Positions 1 to 7,976 are shown, numbered from the stretch's first letter. The stretch is 8,358 nt of DNA from Deltaproteobacteria bacterium (GCA_003646935.1 QMLW01000060.1:1-8358), one strand, 5' to 3'. Notes: a model not told the origin generated them from the letters alone. Made by a program: numbers and translations.

Positions 1-965
<965 letters not shown>

Positions 966-1046
966 CTACCTCAAAGAAAGAGTCCAACCCCCACTGGCTC
1001 GCTTGCGCCGGGGAGACGATGTAATAGTGCATGAAACCATCAGGCC

Positions 1047-1901
1047 CTATTCCGAATCCTTATGTCTGAGAAAATCCTGTATATTGATGACCTTTGGGAT
1101 ATCCTTTTTTTGCAGTTTTCCGCTTCTGAGTTTTTTGATCTTTTTTATGTACTCCTGTAATTCCGCGTTCTTCTCAAGGACCTCCTCCATTTGATGCTCG
1201 AACTCCTTTAAGGACCGCTCAAGCTCAAGGGTTTCTATGGAAAAGGAAAACAGAGAGGACAGCATAGAGATCATTCTGTTCAATACCCTGAAATTAGTCC
1301 CTCTGAGGTAGAGCGGTGAGTGACCCCATAGCCCAATATATGGATACTGCTCCTTTTGTGCCTTCTGCATAATAAGAGAATGCACGCCAGAGGGTCCTTC
1401 ATAATCAACGAGATGAATGCCGTGTTCGAGTAAGGCGCCCTTCCAATTATCCAGCGCATAAACCCCGGAGATAATGGACTCGGTATGGAGGACATCATCA
1501 TACATCCCCCCAAGGCTGATTATCAGGTAAACTTTCCAATGCGCACACAGGTCAAACAGGACATCAACGAATGTGTGCCACCGATAATCCGGTTCCTGGG
1601 CCTTTAACAAAATAAGATCATGTCCTCCCTCGTCATTAGGCCAGGCATAGAACGAGATCCGCTTTACATCGAGGCGCTGCAGCCTCCCCTCCTTAATGGA
1701 AATAACCGGTCGGTTTTGTGTAAAGTGGTAGAAATGATCGGTTTCGATTTCGGCCAACAACGTGGCCCCCTTCTTCCGAATGACATATTCAATCGATTTC
1801 AGGGCTACATTGCCTGCGTTTGACCAATCTCCAAATCCAGCGATCAGCGCTGGATTTCGTAGTACCGGATCTTGGTGAAAGGTAACGAACTCATCGATCA
1901 T
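1047..1901 (-). CDS. PAC2 family (proteasome-assembly-chaperone-2-like) protein with C-terminal coiled coil
   Basis: This 284-residue soluble protein fits the bacterial/archaeal PAC2 family (COG1938/COG2047 type), named for similarity to a eukaryotic proteasome assembly chaperone; its bacterial function is unknown. Recognisable family segments are AGFGDWSNAGNVA (residues 21-33), ILLKAQEPDYRW (97-108, the position where relatives have a G/xEP motif), SLGGMYDDVLHT (129-140), GPSGVHSLIMQKA (169-181) and LWGHSPLY (191-198). Residues about 221-260 are rich in Glu, Lys and Leu with heptad-like spacing and predict a coiled coil. There is no signal peptide or membrane segment. The ATG at 1899-1901 has a GAGGAG ribosome site at 1913-1918, 11 bases away. 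A 50-codon ORF just upstream ends in an ATGA overlap with this start. The family call is good; any function would be a guess. Confidence 0.85.
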   Translation of the reverse strand: MIDEFVTFHQDPVLRNPALIAGFGDWSNAGNVALKSIEYVIRKKGATLLAEIETDHFYHFTQNRPVISIKEGRLQRLDVKRISFYAWPNDEGGHDLILLKAQEPDYRWHTFVDVLFDLCAHWKVYLIISLGGMYDDVLHTESIISGVYALDNWKGALLEHGIHLVDYEGPSGVHSLIMQKAQKEQYPYIGLWGHSPLYLRGTNFRVLNRMISMLSSLFSFSIETLELERSLKEFEHQMEEVLEKNAELQEYIKKIKKLRSGKLQKKDIPKVINIQDFLRHKDSE

Positions 1902-2050
1902 AGCCCGTGCTTCTCCTCGCGTTTCCTCCGTATCAACGCTCCCCTACCCCTGCTGGCTTTATACCACGGAACAGGCGAAAAGAAAGCAAAAATCTCCTCG
2001 CCGTTCTGGAAATAAGGAGCTTCTCTCAGCCTGGGAGCAAGCAGAAACAT
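1898..2050 (-). CDS. Possible small protein, 50 aa, unknown
   Basis: An ATG at 2048-2050 opens 50 codons ending in a TGA at 1898-1900. The ORF starts 4 bases after the stop of the YibQ-family gene (2055-2057), and its stop overlaps the PAC2 start codon as ATGA. That exact fit between two genes is the main reason to list it; it would make the run from deacetylase to PAC2 continuous and translationally coupled. The predicted peptide begins MFLLAPRLREAPYF, has an aromatic middle (FAFFSPVPWY) and a very basic tail (RRKREEKHGL). I recognise no family, see no zinc motif or clear membrane segment, and find only a weak ribosome site. The GAGGAG used by the PAC2 gene lies inside its last codons. It may simply be a chance ORF in a 153-base gap. 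Confidence 0.33.
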   Translation of the reverse strand: MFLLAPRLREAPYFQNGEEIFAFFSPVPWYKASRGRGALIRRKREEKHGL

Positions 2051-2054
2051 CGTG

Positions 2055-3221
2055 TCAATGGCCCAGCAAACCGGATACGGGCACTACCTCAGCCTTGTCT
2101 TTGATGCGCAGCTGAAGCCTCGTTAAAAACCCTAGGGTCTCCTTGTGGGGATGTCCTATTCCTATGGCGTGACCGTTATGTCTCGCTAGGTTAAGCAATC
2201 GATCCATCTGTATTTCAAGGGCGCCTTTTGACAGGTCGTTGTCAAGAAAAACATCCCTGCGCCCAGCCCTGATCTTCATCTGCTTCGCGAGATCGTACGC
2301 CACGCTCTTACGGCTCGTCTTGCTATCCACAAAGTAGAGCCCCCTCCTCTTCAGCTCGGATAGTACCACGGTCATCTTCTCCTTGTTCTCGGTGAATCTC
2401 GATCCCATGTGATTATTCACGCCCGCGACATAGGGTATCTCGCCCAAATCCCCCTCGAGAACCTTATGGATGGTGTCCCTTTCCATGGAGACCAGCAATA
2501 CCCCATCGCCCGGATTAATACGGGGATAGCTCCTCGGCTCCATGGGGAGGTGAAGCATGATTTCTCGCCCTGCTGCCCTAGCCCCTTGTGCAATGGGGTT
2601 TGTATAAGGGGTAAAGGGCAATATGGATAGGGTAAGCGGTATATCAAGGTCTATAAATTCCCTGGCAAGGGATTTATCGTATCCCAGATCATCTATGATG
2701 ATAGCGATCCGTGGGGGCGTCGCCCTATGAGATGGAACCGCTGTTTCATAGGCGAGCTTTAATCGATGGGTGTGAAACTCCTTACAGTAAAGGTTGTAGA
2801 TTATCTCATCTGCTGATTCCACCTCTATGGCTATGTGCACCGGTATGGTAAGTGCGGTAATCTCCTGGCGAATTGCCTCGCCAGCCTTGAGGATGTTATG
2901 GCTGCGAGGAATTCTCGCCTCTATGCTGGTGAAATCCCACCTATGGTCATCTTTTTGGGTTGGAACCAAGGGCAGGAAAAGCACCTTCTCCCGAGGGACG
3001 CCCATCTTTTGGAATCCCTCTGAAATGGCCTTATCAATGAGGCCTATACAGGTGAGCGATTGCCCTGAAGGGTGGTGTCCTTCTTCAAAGGGGGGAACGG
3101 TTCCTCGTGTATCAAATCGCTGTAGATAATATATGACTATGAGGATGAGGGTGCTTGTGAGAACAAACCCAATGAAGGTGAGATACAGTTTTTTTGATCC
3201 ACCTTTTCCGCTCTTACCCAT
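2055..3221 (-). CDS. yibQ: Divergent polysaccharide deacetylase (DUF610/YibQ family), membrane-anchored
   Basis: This 388-residue protein belongs to the divergent polysaccharide deacetylase family (DUF610, E. coli YibQ), a NodB-like barrel thought to act on a periplasmic polysaccharide; the substrate is not established. A basic start (KSGKGGSKK) precedes one hydrophobic segment at about residues 12-33, so it is probably an inner-membrane anchor or uncleaved signal with the rest in the periplasm. A low-similarity region (about 55-160) comes next, then the deacetylase domain from about 170: IIIDDLGYD (174-182, paired Asp), MLHLPMEP (222-229), GVNNHMGS (267-274), FVDSKTS (297-303) and GIGHPH (354-359). 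These are the usual metal and catalytic motif positions of the family. The ATG at 3219-3221 has only a weak ribosome site (AGG within ccagg). It follows ctpA across a 208-base gap carrying a palindromic repeat. In E. coli yibQ sits beside envC, as it nearly does here. Confidence 0.93.
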   Translation of the reverse strand: MGKSGKGGSKKLYLTFIGFVLTSTLILIVIYYLQRFDTRGTVPPFEEGHHPSGQSLTCIGLIDKAISEGFQKMGVPREKVLFLPLVPTQKDDHRWDFTSIEARIPRSHNILKAGEAIRQEITALTIPVHIAIEVESADEIIYNLYCKEFHTHRLKLAYETAVPSHRATPPRIAIIIDDLGYDKSLAREFIDLDIPLTLSILPFTPYTNPIAQGARAAGREIMLHLPMEPRSYPRINPGDGVLLVSMERDTIHKVLEGDLGEIPYVAGVNNHMGSRFTENKEKMTVVLSELKRRGLYFVDSKTSRKSVAYDLAKQMKIRAGRRDVFLDNDLSKGALEIQMDRLLNLARHNGHAIGIGHPHKETLGFLTRLQLRIKDKAEVVPVSGLLGH

Positions 3222-3429
3222 GAAGGCCTGGAAAATATATTTGAAATTCGCTTCGACTTTGCATCAAGGTTGTTCGCAATAAAAGTGTTCAGGGGTTCAG
3301 CGTTCAGTGTTCAGGAAAACCCTCCCCTTCATGGCTCCTGCCCCTGAACTCTGAACACTGAACACTTAAAATACCTGACCCATGTAGTCTAACAATCAGC
3401 ATATAAGGGACTAAAAGCGAGGCTCATGC
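3222..3429. other. Intergenic gap ctpA-yibQ holding an inverted repeat array
   Basis: These 208 bases separate the ctpA stop from the yibQ-family start. Beyond the GTTCAG inverted array at 3284-3367 I see no ORF, tRNA or clear promoter. The AT-rich stretch at about 3230-3246, directly before the yibQ start, could hold a weak promoter, but no convincing -35/-10 pair is visible. Confidence 0.6.
3284..3367. repeat. Inverted array of GTTCAG units spaced by 7-8 bases (palindromic intergenic repeat)
   Basis: On the plus strand four GTTCAG units lie at 3287-3292, 3295-3300, 3302-3307 and 3309-3314. Three inverted copies (CTGAAC) lie at 3344-3349, 3351-3356 and 3358-3363. The outer ends match perfectly for 10 bases (AAGTGTTCAG at 3284-3293 against CTGAACACTT at 3358-3367). 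Read as minus-strand RNA, three units pair with three opposite units, giving a stem of about 22 base pairs with two small interruptions around a large loop. The loop (about 3316-3340) is unrelated sequence. On the minus strand the stem ends in TTTTATT, so it could stop or weaken transcription out of ctpA. It resembles the short GTTCAG-type repeats seen scattered in some bacterial genomes; that comparison is from memory. Confidence 0.8.
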
Positions 3430-4758
3430 TTATTCTCTGCTCTGTCGGCGCTCTATGACCGAAAAAATCTCCCAGGATTGAAGCACCTGTATCGCACTCC
3501 TCAGTTGATTATCGTTCTTGATAAGCCTTTGGATGCGGGATTGCTCGCCCGAGAGGGTTGCGTTCTCCTCTTCGTCTCCAACCACCTTTTCGAGGTGGCC
3601 CTCCAAGTCCTTCTCCCTTATAACAGGTCGCTTCTCGTCTTTTGGTCCCTCAGTTGGTGGGATAAAGGCAACTTCGATATCGGGCGTTATGCCGCTTGCC
3701 TGTATGGATCTGCCGTCAGGAGTATAGTACAAGGCCGTGGTAAGGCGTAAACCAGATCCGTCTGAGAGCGGAAAAAGGGTTTGTACCGAGCCCTTCCCAA
3801 AGGTGGTAGAGCCCAATATGAGCGCCCTTCGATTATCCTGTAGAGCGCCTGCCACTATCTCAGAGGCGCTTGCGCTCCCCTCGTTTATCAAGGCAACTAT
3901 CGGGTATCCTCGCGCACTATCACCGCTCTGGGCATAGGTCGTTTCCTCCTGTTGATCCCTTCCCTTGATCGAGACGATCACCCCTGAATCGAGAAATGCA
4001 TCGGCCACCTCCACTGCCTGAGAAAGCAAACCGCCGGGATTGTTTCTCAGATCCAAGACAAGGCCCTTGAGGCCCTTTTCGCCCTCAACCTCCCTCAGTC
4101 TCTTGGATAGCTCCTGCCCGGTATCGCTTTGGAAGTTGGAAATCCTCACATACCCGATACCATGGGGAAGCAGCAGCGAGCGAACGCTTCTAATGGGAAT
4201 CACGTCCCTGGTGATGACAAACTCGATTGGTTGTTCCACCTCTTTTCGCCTGATGGTCAACCTAACCTCGGTTCCCTTAGGCCCGCGAATGAGCTTCACC
4301 GCTTCCATGATGGAAAAATCCTTGGTAGGCCTGTCTCCGATCTTTATTATCTGATCCCCCGCTTTTATGCCCGCCTTAAACGCGGGTGTACCCTCTATGG
4401 GCGAGACAACGGTGAGTAGGCTGTCTCGAATGGTTATCTCGATCCCAACACCGGTAAAGCTCCCCTTTGTCTCTATCATTAATTCCCTATATTCATCTGG
4501 ACTCATGAAAAAGGAGTGGGGATCCAGGGTACCTACCATCCCCTTTATTGCCCCGTAGATAAGTTTCTTCGGATCTGCGCCCTCAACGTAGTTCTTCTCG
4601 ATCTTTCGTAAAACCTCGCTTAGAACCTCGATGTTCTTGTAGACCTCTTCGGTGCCAGCACACATACCCTTTGAGCCGCCGCCAACAGAGGTCAAGAAGA
4701 TCACGAACATGATCACGAGCGCCTTTTGAAGAAAAACGTTGCCTATCTTTGTTATCAT
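3430..4758 (-). CDS. ctpA: C-terminal processing peptidase, S41 family, exported
   Basis: CtpA is a periplasmic serine protease that trims or degrades proteins from their C-terminus, in relatives including factors controlling peptidoglycan hydrolases. The 442 residues match the usual family length. A hydrophobic signal segment lies at about residues 9-25; the Cys at 33 lacks a proper lipobox, so cleavage by signal peptidase I is more likely than lipoprotein processing. A PDZ domain spans about 98-175 (GVGIEI, then GTPAFKAGIKAGDQIIKI). The protease core has VLDLRNNPGGLL (234-245), NEGSASASE (292-300) with the expected nucleophile Ser297, and FGKGSVQ (320-326) with general base Lys322. The 25-residue Ser-Lys spacing is typical of the family. 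A charged tail (about 370-442) follows. The ATG at 4756-4758 has a GGAGG ribosome site at 4768-4772, 9 bases upstream. It lies 111 bases after envC. Confidence 0.97.
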   Translation of the reverse strand: MITKIGNVFLQKALVIMFVIFLTSVGGGSKGMCAGTEEVYKNIEVLSEVLRKIEKNYVEGADPKKLIYGAIKGMVGTLDPHSFFMSPDEYRELMIETKGSFTGVGIEITIRDSLLTVVSPIEGTPAFKAGIKAGDQIIKIGDRPTKDFSIMEAVKLIRGPKGTEVRLTIRRKEVEQPIEFVITRDVIPIRSVRSLLLPHGIGYVRISNFQSDTGQELSKRLREVEGEKGLKGLVLDLRNNPGGLLSQAVEVADAFLDSGVIVSIKGRDQQEETTYAQSGDSARGYPIVALINEGSASASEIVAGALQDNRRALILGSTTFGKGSVQTLFPLSDGSGLRLTTALYYTPDGRSIQASGITPDIEVAFIPPTEGPKDEKRPVIREKDLEGHLEKVVGDEEENATLSGEQSRIQRLIKNDNQLRSAIQVLQSWEIFSVIERRQSRE

Positions 4759-4869
4759 CTTTTCTCTCCTCCCGTGGTATTTATTGCATGGATCAACTGC
4801 GTTGGGCAGAGATCCCTCATGGACTTGTCCGTAACTCTGCCTTCTGTTTTTAGCGCTCCACTCGTTCTG

Positions 4870-6039
4870 CTACTGTACCTTGAGCCATTTCTCCGGGTCA
4901 AGATGCTCCCCGCCCTTTCTGATTTCGAAATACACGCCTGGCCCTAAATTCCACCCAGGATCTCCTGCAATACCCACTGGCTCGCCCTCTGAGATCATCT
5001 CCCCCTTCTCTTTTTTCCTCTCTTGGAGGTGGGCGAAGAGGGTAAAATAATGTGACCCGTGATTAACGACCATCAGCTGCCCATACCCCTTAAACCAACC
5101 GGAATAATCGACCCTGCCGGCAAACACCGACCGAACCTCTTCGCCCGCCGAACCAGTTATGTATACCCCTTTCTTATGCATGAATGGGCTAGATTTGGTC
5201 GTGTGGAGATTCCTTATGATCTCTCCCTTCAACGGCAGGGGCAATGCACCCTTCTTGTGTGCGAGCCCTTTCAGTGTAAATTGCTGCTTCCCCCTCGTCT
5301 CGAGTCGAATCATGGTCTGATTGAGCGCGTGAGCGGCCTGTTCCAGCTCCTTCACCGCCTTTGCATAAAATTCCTTTTCCCTATGTGCCTTCATGAGCAC
5401 GTATACCTTGCCCTCAATATACCGTTCCAAGAGGGCACCTCTTGCATCCTTTGCTTCCCTTAATACCTCCAAGGCGGTCTTATTCTCCTCGAGAACGGCC
5501 ATCTCCTTTGTAACCTGCCTCCTCCTGTCCTCTACCATATCGAGAACCTCTCTATCTCGATCCATAATGGCCTTCATGTACCGCACGGTCTTCTCCACCT
5601 CCTGCAGGCTCTCTGATCCCATGAGAATGGCTATATATCCTGTTCTCCCGAATTTGTAGAAGGCGACAAGGCGTCTTTTAAAATAGCCCTCGATGTCTCG
5701 CAGAGAGCGATTCAGCTTCTGGACCCTGGTTTGGCCGCCCTTGATAGCATCCTCTGTCTCCCGAATCCTGCTCGATAACTCCCGTAATGCACGCCTGTTC
5801 TTCGCCAGTTCCATTTCCAATCGTTCTATCTCCCCTAGGACACCCTTCTCCCTTAAATCAATACTGAGCAGCTGTCCCTGCTGCTCGGCGAGGTGCTTTT
5901 CGATCTCCTTGATTTGAGAGCGGGTGATCTTAATGAGGGATTTCTTATCTTGAGCCGAGGTACCCGCCCACACAGGGGCCGTGAGCATGGCATAAAGGCC
6001 GAGAAACAACGATAAGAGGCTGGCGATCTTCGTGTTCAT
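4870..6039 (-). CDS. envC: EnvC-like murein hydrolase activator: signal peptide, coiled coil, degenerate LytM/M23 domain
   Basis: In studied bacteria EnvC is a periplasmic protein that binds FtsX and, when FtsEX works, activates peptidoglycan amidases at the septum. The 389 residues start with a clear signal peptide (about 1-25, ending PVWAG). A long coiled coil follows (about 30-250) with a non-helical break around FYKFGRTGYIAILMGS (127-142), a pattern typical of EnvC/PcsB-like proteins. The C-terminal LytM domain spans about 265-389, starting at KGALPLPLKGEI. The metal-binding positions are lost: where active M23 enzymes have HxGxD, this protein reads KKGVY (289-293), and the final HLHFE is GVYFE (368-372). 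Only His337 (FAHL) remains. It is therefore probably an activator, not an enzyme, as in E. coli EnvC. Its ATG overlaps the ftsX stop as ATGA, with no ribosome site of its own visible, so coupled translation is likely. Confidence 0.94.
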   Translation of the reverse strand: MNTKIASLLSLFLGLYAMLTAPVWAGTSAQDKKSLIKITRSQIKEIEKHLAEQQGQLLSIDLREKGVLGEIERLEMELAKNRRALRELSSRIRETEDAIKGGQTRVQKLNRSLRDIEGYFKRRLVAFYKFGRTGYIAILMGSESLQEVEKTVRYMKAIMDRDREVLDMVEDRRRQVTKEMAVLEENKTALEVLREAKDARGALLERYIEGKVYVLMKAHREKEFYAKAVKELEQAAHALNQTMIRLETRGKQQFTLKGLAHKKGALPLPLKGEIIRNLHTTKSSPFMHKKGVYITGSAGEEVRSVFAGRVDYSGWFKGYGQLMVVNHGSHYFTLFAHLQERKKEKGEMISEGEPVGIAGDPGWNLGPGVYFEIRKGGEHLDPEKWLKVQ

Positions 6040-6926
6040 ATTCTAAAAAAACGACTCAATGAAATCATGCTGCCAAGAAACCCAACGATTATGCTCATAA
6101 GCAACAAGAGCAGGATAAACTGTGGCGAGAGAAACACGATATCAAAGGAGGCAAATCCAATCCTGAGATCTATTCTGGTTATTGCCACGAGATAACCGAG
6201 CAACAGGATCACTATGGCGGTCACACCCCCGAGAAATCCCTGTATTGAGCCCTCAATGAGAAAGGGGGCCTTTACAAAGCGATTGGTCGCACCCACCAGC
6301 TTGAGTATCTCGACCTCATCGTGCCTCGAGTAGATGGCCAATTTTATCGTGTTTATGATGATGAACAGGGCCGCCAAGAAAAGCAATCCCCCGAAGATTA
6401 TACCAATCAGCTTCACCGCCCCCATGACCGCCTGAATCTTCTCTACCCACTCGTGGCTGTACTGTACCTCATCAACTGCCTCGAGCATCTCAAGCCTCGC
6501 TTTTAATTGCTTGGGGAAGTCCTCGATCTTCCCCTTTGATAGCGTGATCTCAAGGGAAGCGGGCAAGGGATTACCCTCTAAGCCATCGAGAAGTCCGGCT
6601 TTATCTCCCAACCGTCTCTTGAGGTTCTCCATGGCATCGCTTTTTGAGATAAACTCGTTGATAGTCACCCCGGGGTATTGGAGCAGTTCCTTGGACACCG
6701 TTTCAACGGCAGCTTTATCGGGATCCCCCGTGAAATATATGGACATGGTCAGGGAGCTTCCCTGCTCCTCAATCCAATAATTGATATTAAGGAAAACGAG
6801 GAGAAAGGCGTCGAATATGAGAAATGCAATGGCCATCGTACCGATGCCTATGAGGTGGACCAAGCGATTCTCAGACATGTTCGCTAGCGCTCTGCGCATG
6901 GAGTAACGAAGCAGTGTCCCTCTCAC
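6036..6926 (-). CDS. ftsX: Cell division protein FtsX, permease-like subunit
   Basis: FtsX is the membrane subunit of the FtsEX complex, which couples ATP hydrolysis in the cytoplasm to peptidoglycan hydrolase control in the periplasm. The 296 residues show the classic layout: a short cytoplasmic start (SMRRALANMSEN), TM1 at about 25-47, an extracytoplasmic domain at about 50-165 including NPLPASLEI (119-127), TM2 at about 172-194, the conserved cytoplasmic stretch SRHDEVEILKLVGAT (200-214), TM3 at about 225-249 and TM4 at about 268-288. E. coli FtsX is longer at the N-terminus; this length is common elsewhere. The start is GTG at 6924-6926: an in-frame TAG immediately precedes it, ruling out an earlier start, and an AGGAGG ribosome site lies 9 bases away. 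Its stop overlaps the envC start. It lies 123 bases after the ftsE stop, looser than usual for ftsE-ftsX. Confidence 0.97.
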   Translation of the reverse strand: MRGTLLRYSMRRALANMSENRLVHLIGIGTMAIAFLIFDAFLLVFLNINYWIEEQGSSLTMSIYFTGDPDKAAVETVSKELLQYPGVTINEFISKSDAMENLKRRLGDKAGLLDGLEGNPLPASLEITLSKGKIEDFPKQLKARLEMLEAVDEVQYSHEWVEKIQAVMGAVKLIGIIFGGLLFLAALFIIINTIKLAIYSRHDEVEILKLVGATNRFVKAPFLIEGSIQGFLGGVTAIVILLLGYLVAITRIDLRIGFASFDIVFLSPQFILLLLLMSIIVGFLGSMISLSRFFRI

Positions 6927-6935
6927 CTAATGCAC

Positions 6936-6941
6936 CCTCCT
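6936..6941 (-). promoter_or_regulatory. Strong ribosome binding site for ftsX (AGGAGG)
   Basis: AGGAGG on the minus strand, inside GAGGAGGGTG, lies 9 bases before the GTG start at 6924-6926. Together with the in-frame TAG directly before the GTG, it fixes the start of ftsX and implies that translation begins independently of ftsE. Confidence 0.85.
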
Positions 6942-7049
6942 CACATATCAATCGGCACATAATGCGCCTTGTGGAAGGCAAGACCTCATGTCGTGTTCAC
7001 CCGAACCGCGGAAATCGTTTTCCTCCCTGGTTCTCTCGTTCTCTATCGC

Positions 7050-7700
7050 CTAGGCTACCCTGCCCTTATTGAGGGTGACCACCCTTCTCCTGGTACCCTT
7101 TAGCAATTCCTGATTATGGGTCGCCACGATCACCGTGGTGCCCCTGATGTGTATCCGCTTCAAGAGGGCCATGATCTCGACGGTTAGGTCTTGATCCAGG
7201 TTTCCCGTTGGCTCGTCTGCTAGTAGAATCAAAGGGCTGTTTATGATGGCCCGTGCAATGGCTACCCTCTGCTGTTCGCCCCCTGAAAGTTGAGGAGGGC
7301 GATAGTCCTCCTTCCCCCCTAAATCGAGGTACTTGAGGGTCTGATGAACCCTCTTTCGTATGACTGAAAAGGGGGCTCCCATGATCTCCAGGGCGAGGGC
7401 CACATTCTCAAAAACAGTGCGATTTGGAAGCAGCTTGAAATCCTGAAAGACCATCCCCGTTCTTCTACGCAGCAATGAAAGCTCTTTATCCTTAATCCTG
7501 GTCAGGTTTCTTCCGTTGACCAGCACGTATCCGCTCGTTGGCCTCTCAGCGCAGAAGATGATCTTGAGCAATGTCGTCTTTCCCGCACCGCTGGGTCCCG
7601 TGACGAATACGAATTCCCCCTTCTCAATCGTCAGGCTCACGTCTATGAGCGCGGGGTTTTCAGAGCCAAAACTCTTGTACACGTGAAAGAACTGGATCAT
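7050..7700 (-). CDS. ftsE: Cell division ATP-binding protein FtsE
   Basis: FtsE is the ABC-type ATPase that dimerises on FtsX at the inner face of the membrane. From the ATG at 7698-7700 it has 216 residues, close to the family norm of about 220, and begins [11 protein letters not shown], the usual FtsE opening. Motifs in order are Walker A GPSGAGKT (35-42), Q-loop VFQDF (Gln86), signature LSGGEQQ (138-144), Walker B ILLADEP (Asp162, Glu163) and H-loop ATHN (His195); all are intact. The reading frame stays open upstream to a TTG at 7731-7733, but the extra 11 residues lack family similarity and that TTG has no ribosome site. A GGTGA directly before the ATG could act as a short, close-spaced ribosome site. 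Upstream lies a 366-base structured gap after rny; downstream is ftsX. Confidence 0.97.
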   Translation of the reverse strand: MIQFFHVYKSFGSENPALIDVSLTIEKGEFVFVTGPSGAGKTTLLKIIFCAERPTSGYVLVNGRNLTRIKDKELSLLRRRTGMVFQDFKLLPNRTVFENVALALEIMGAPFSVIRKRVHQTLKYLDLGGKEDYRPPQLSGGEQQRVAIARAIINSPLILLADEPTGNLDQDLTVEIMALLKRIHIRGTTVIVATHNQELLKGTRRRVVTLNKGRVA

Positions 7701-7715
7701 CTCACCCAAATCGAG

Positions 7716-7741
7716 GGGCCCTTGTGAGAACAACGGGGCCC
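7716..7741 (-). other. Hairpin GGGCCC/GGGCCC just before ftsE
   Basis: Two copies of the self-complementary hexamer GGGCCC (7716-7721 and 7736-7741) can form a 6-base all-GC stem around a 14-base loop. It ends 16 bases before the ftsE ATG. No T-run follows, so it is not a terminator; it could affect access to the ftsE start. Confidence 0.4.
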
Positions 7742-7762
7742 AAAACTACTATCGCTCGAAAT

Positions 7763-7787
7763 CCATACCCCGGAACACAGGGTATGG
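7763..7787 (-). other. Hairpin with perfect 8-bp stem (CCATACCC/GGGTATGG)
   Basis: CCATACCC (7763-7770) and GGGTATGG (7780-7787) pair perfectly around a 9-base loop. There is no T-run on the minus-strand side (sequence continues ATTTCGAG), so a standard intrinsic terminator is unlikely. It is the longest simple stem in the gap. Confidence 0.5.
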
Positions 7788-7803
7788 GGCAAACATGCTT
7801 AGG

Positions 7804-7825
7804 ACCGGAACCATGAATCTCCGGT
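7804..7825 (-). other. Hairpin with perfect 6-bp stem (ACCGGA/TCCGGT)
   Basis: ACCGGA (7804-7809) pairs with TCCGGT (7820-7825) around a 10-base loop. It lies 16 bases from the 7763-7787 hairpin, so the two would form consecutive stems in a transcript. Confidence 0.35.
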
Positions 7826-7911
7826 TGCTGGGATTAGTCAACGGCTTCCCTTCTCACAAAGCAATGGTAGATCGTTACAGGGCCAGCGTATATGCGTCAA
7901 CTGTCTAGCAC

Positions 7912-7933
7912 ATAACCCGGCCTCCAGGGTTAT
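7912..7933 (-). other. Hairpin with perfect 7-bp stem (ATAACCC/GGGTTAT)
   Basis: ATAACCC (7912-7918) pairs with GGGTTAT (7927-7933) around an 8-base loop. It lies about 40 bases downstream of the position where a transcript from the proposed promoter at 7977-8005 would begin. Confidence 0.4.
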
Positions 7934-7976
7934 CGAGAAAAGCAGCGTTCATGGGAGCATGGAGTTTCTAAGGAGC

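Noticed and set aside
3284..3367. CRISPR array from the repeated GTTCAG units
   Set aside because: Units are 6 bases at 7-8 base spacing with no spacers, and half are inverted. No cas gene is nearby.
5059..5463. 134-codon plus-strand ORF, the longest on that strand
   Set aside because: It lies entirely antisense to the coiled-coil and LytM coding part of the envC-like gene; its sequence shows no domain and no convincing ribosome site.
7701..7733. Longer FtsE starting at a TTG (7731-7733)
   Set aside because: The frame is open, but the 11 added residues lack FtsE similarity, the TTG has no ribosome site, and the segment falls in the GGGCCC hairpin. The ATG at 7698-7700 gives the normal family N-terminus.
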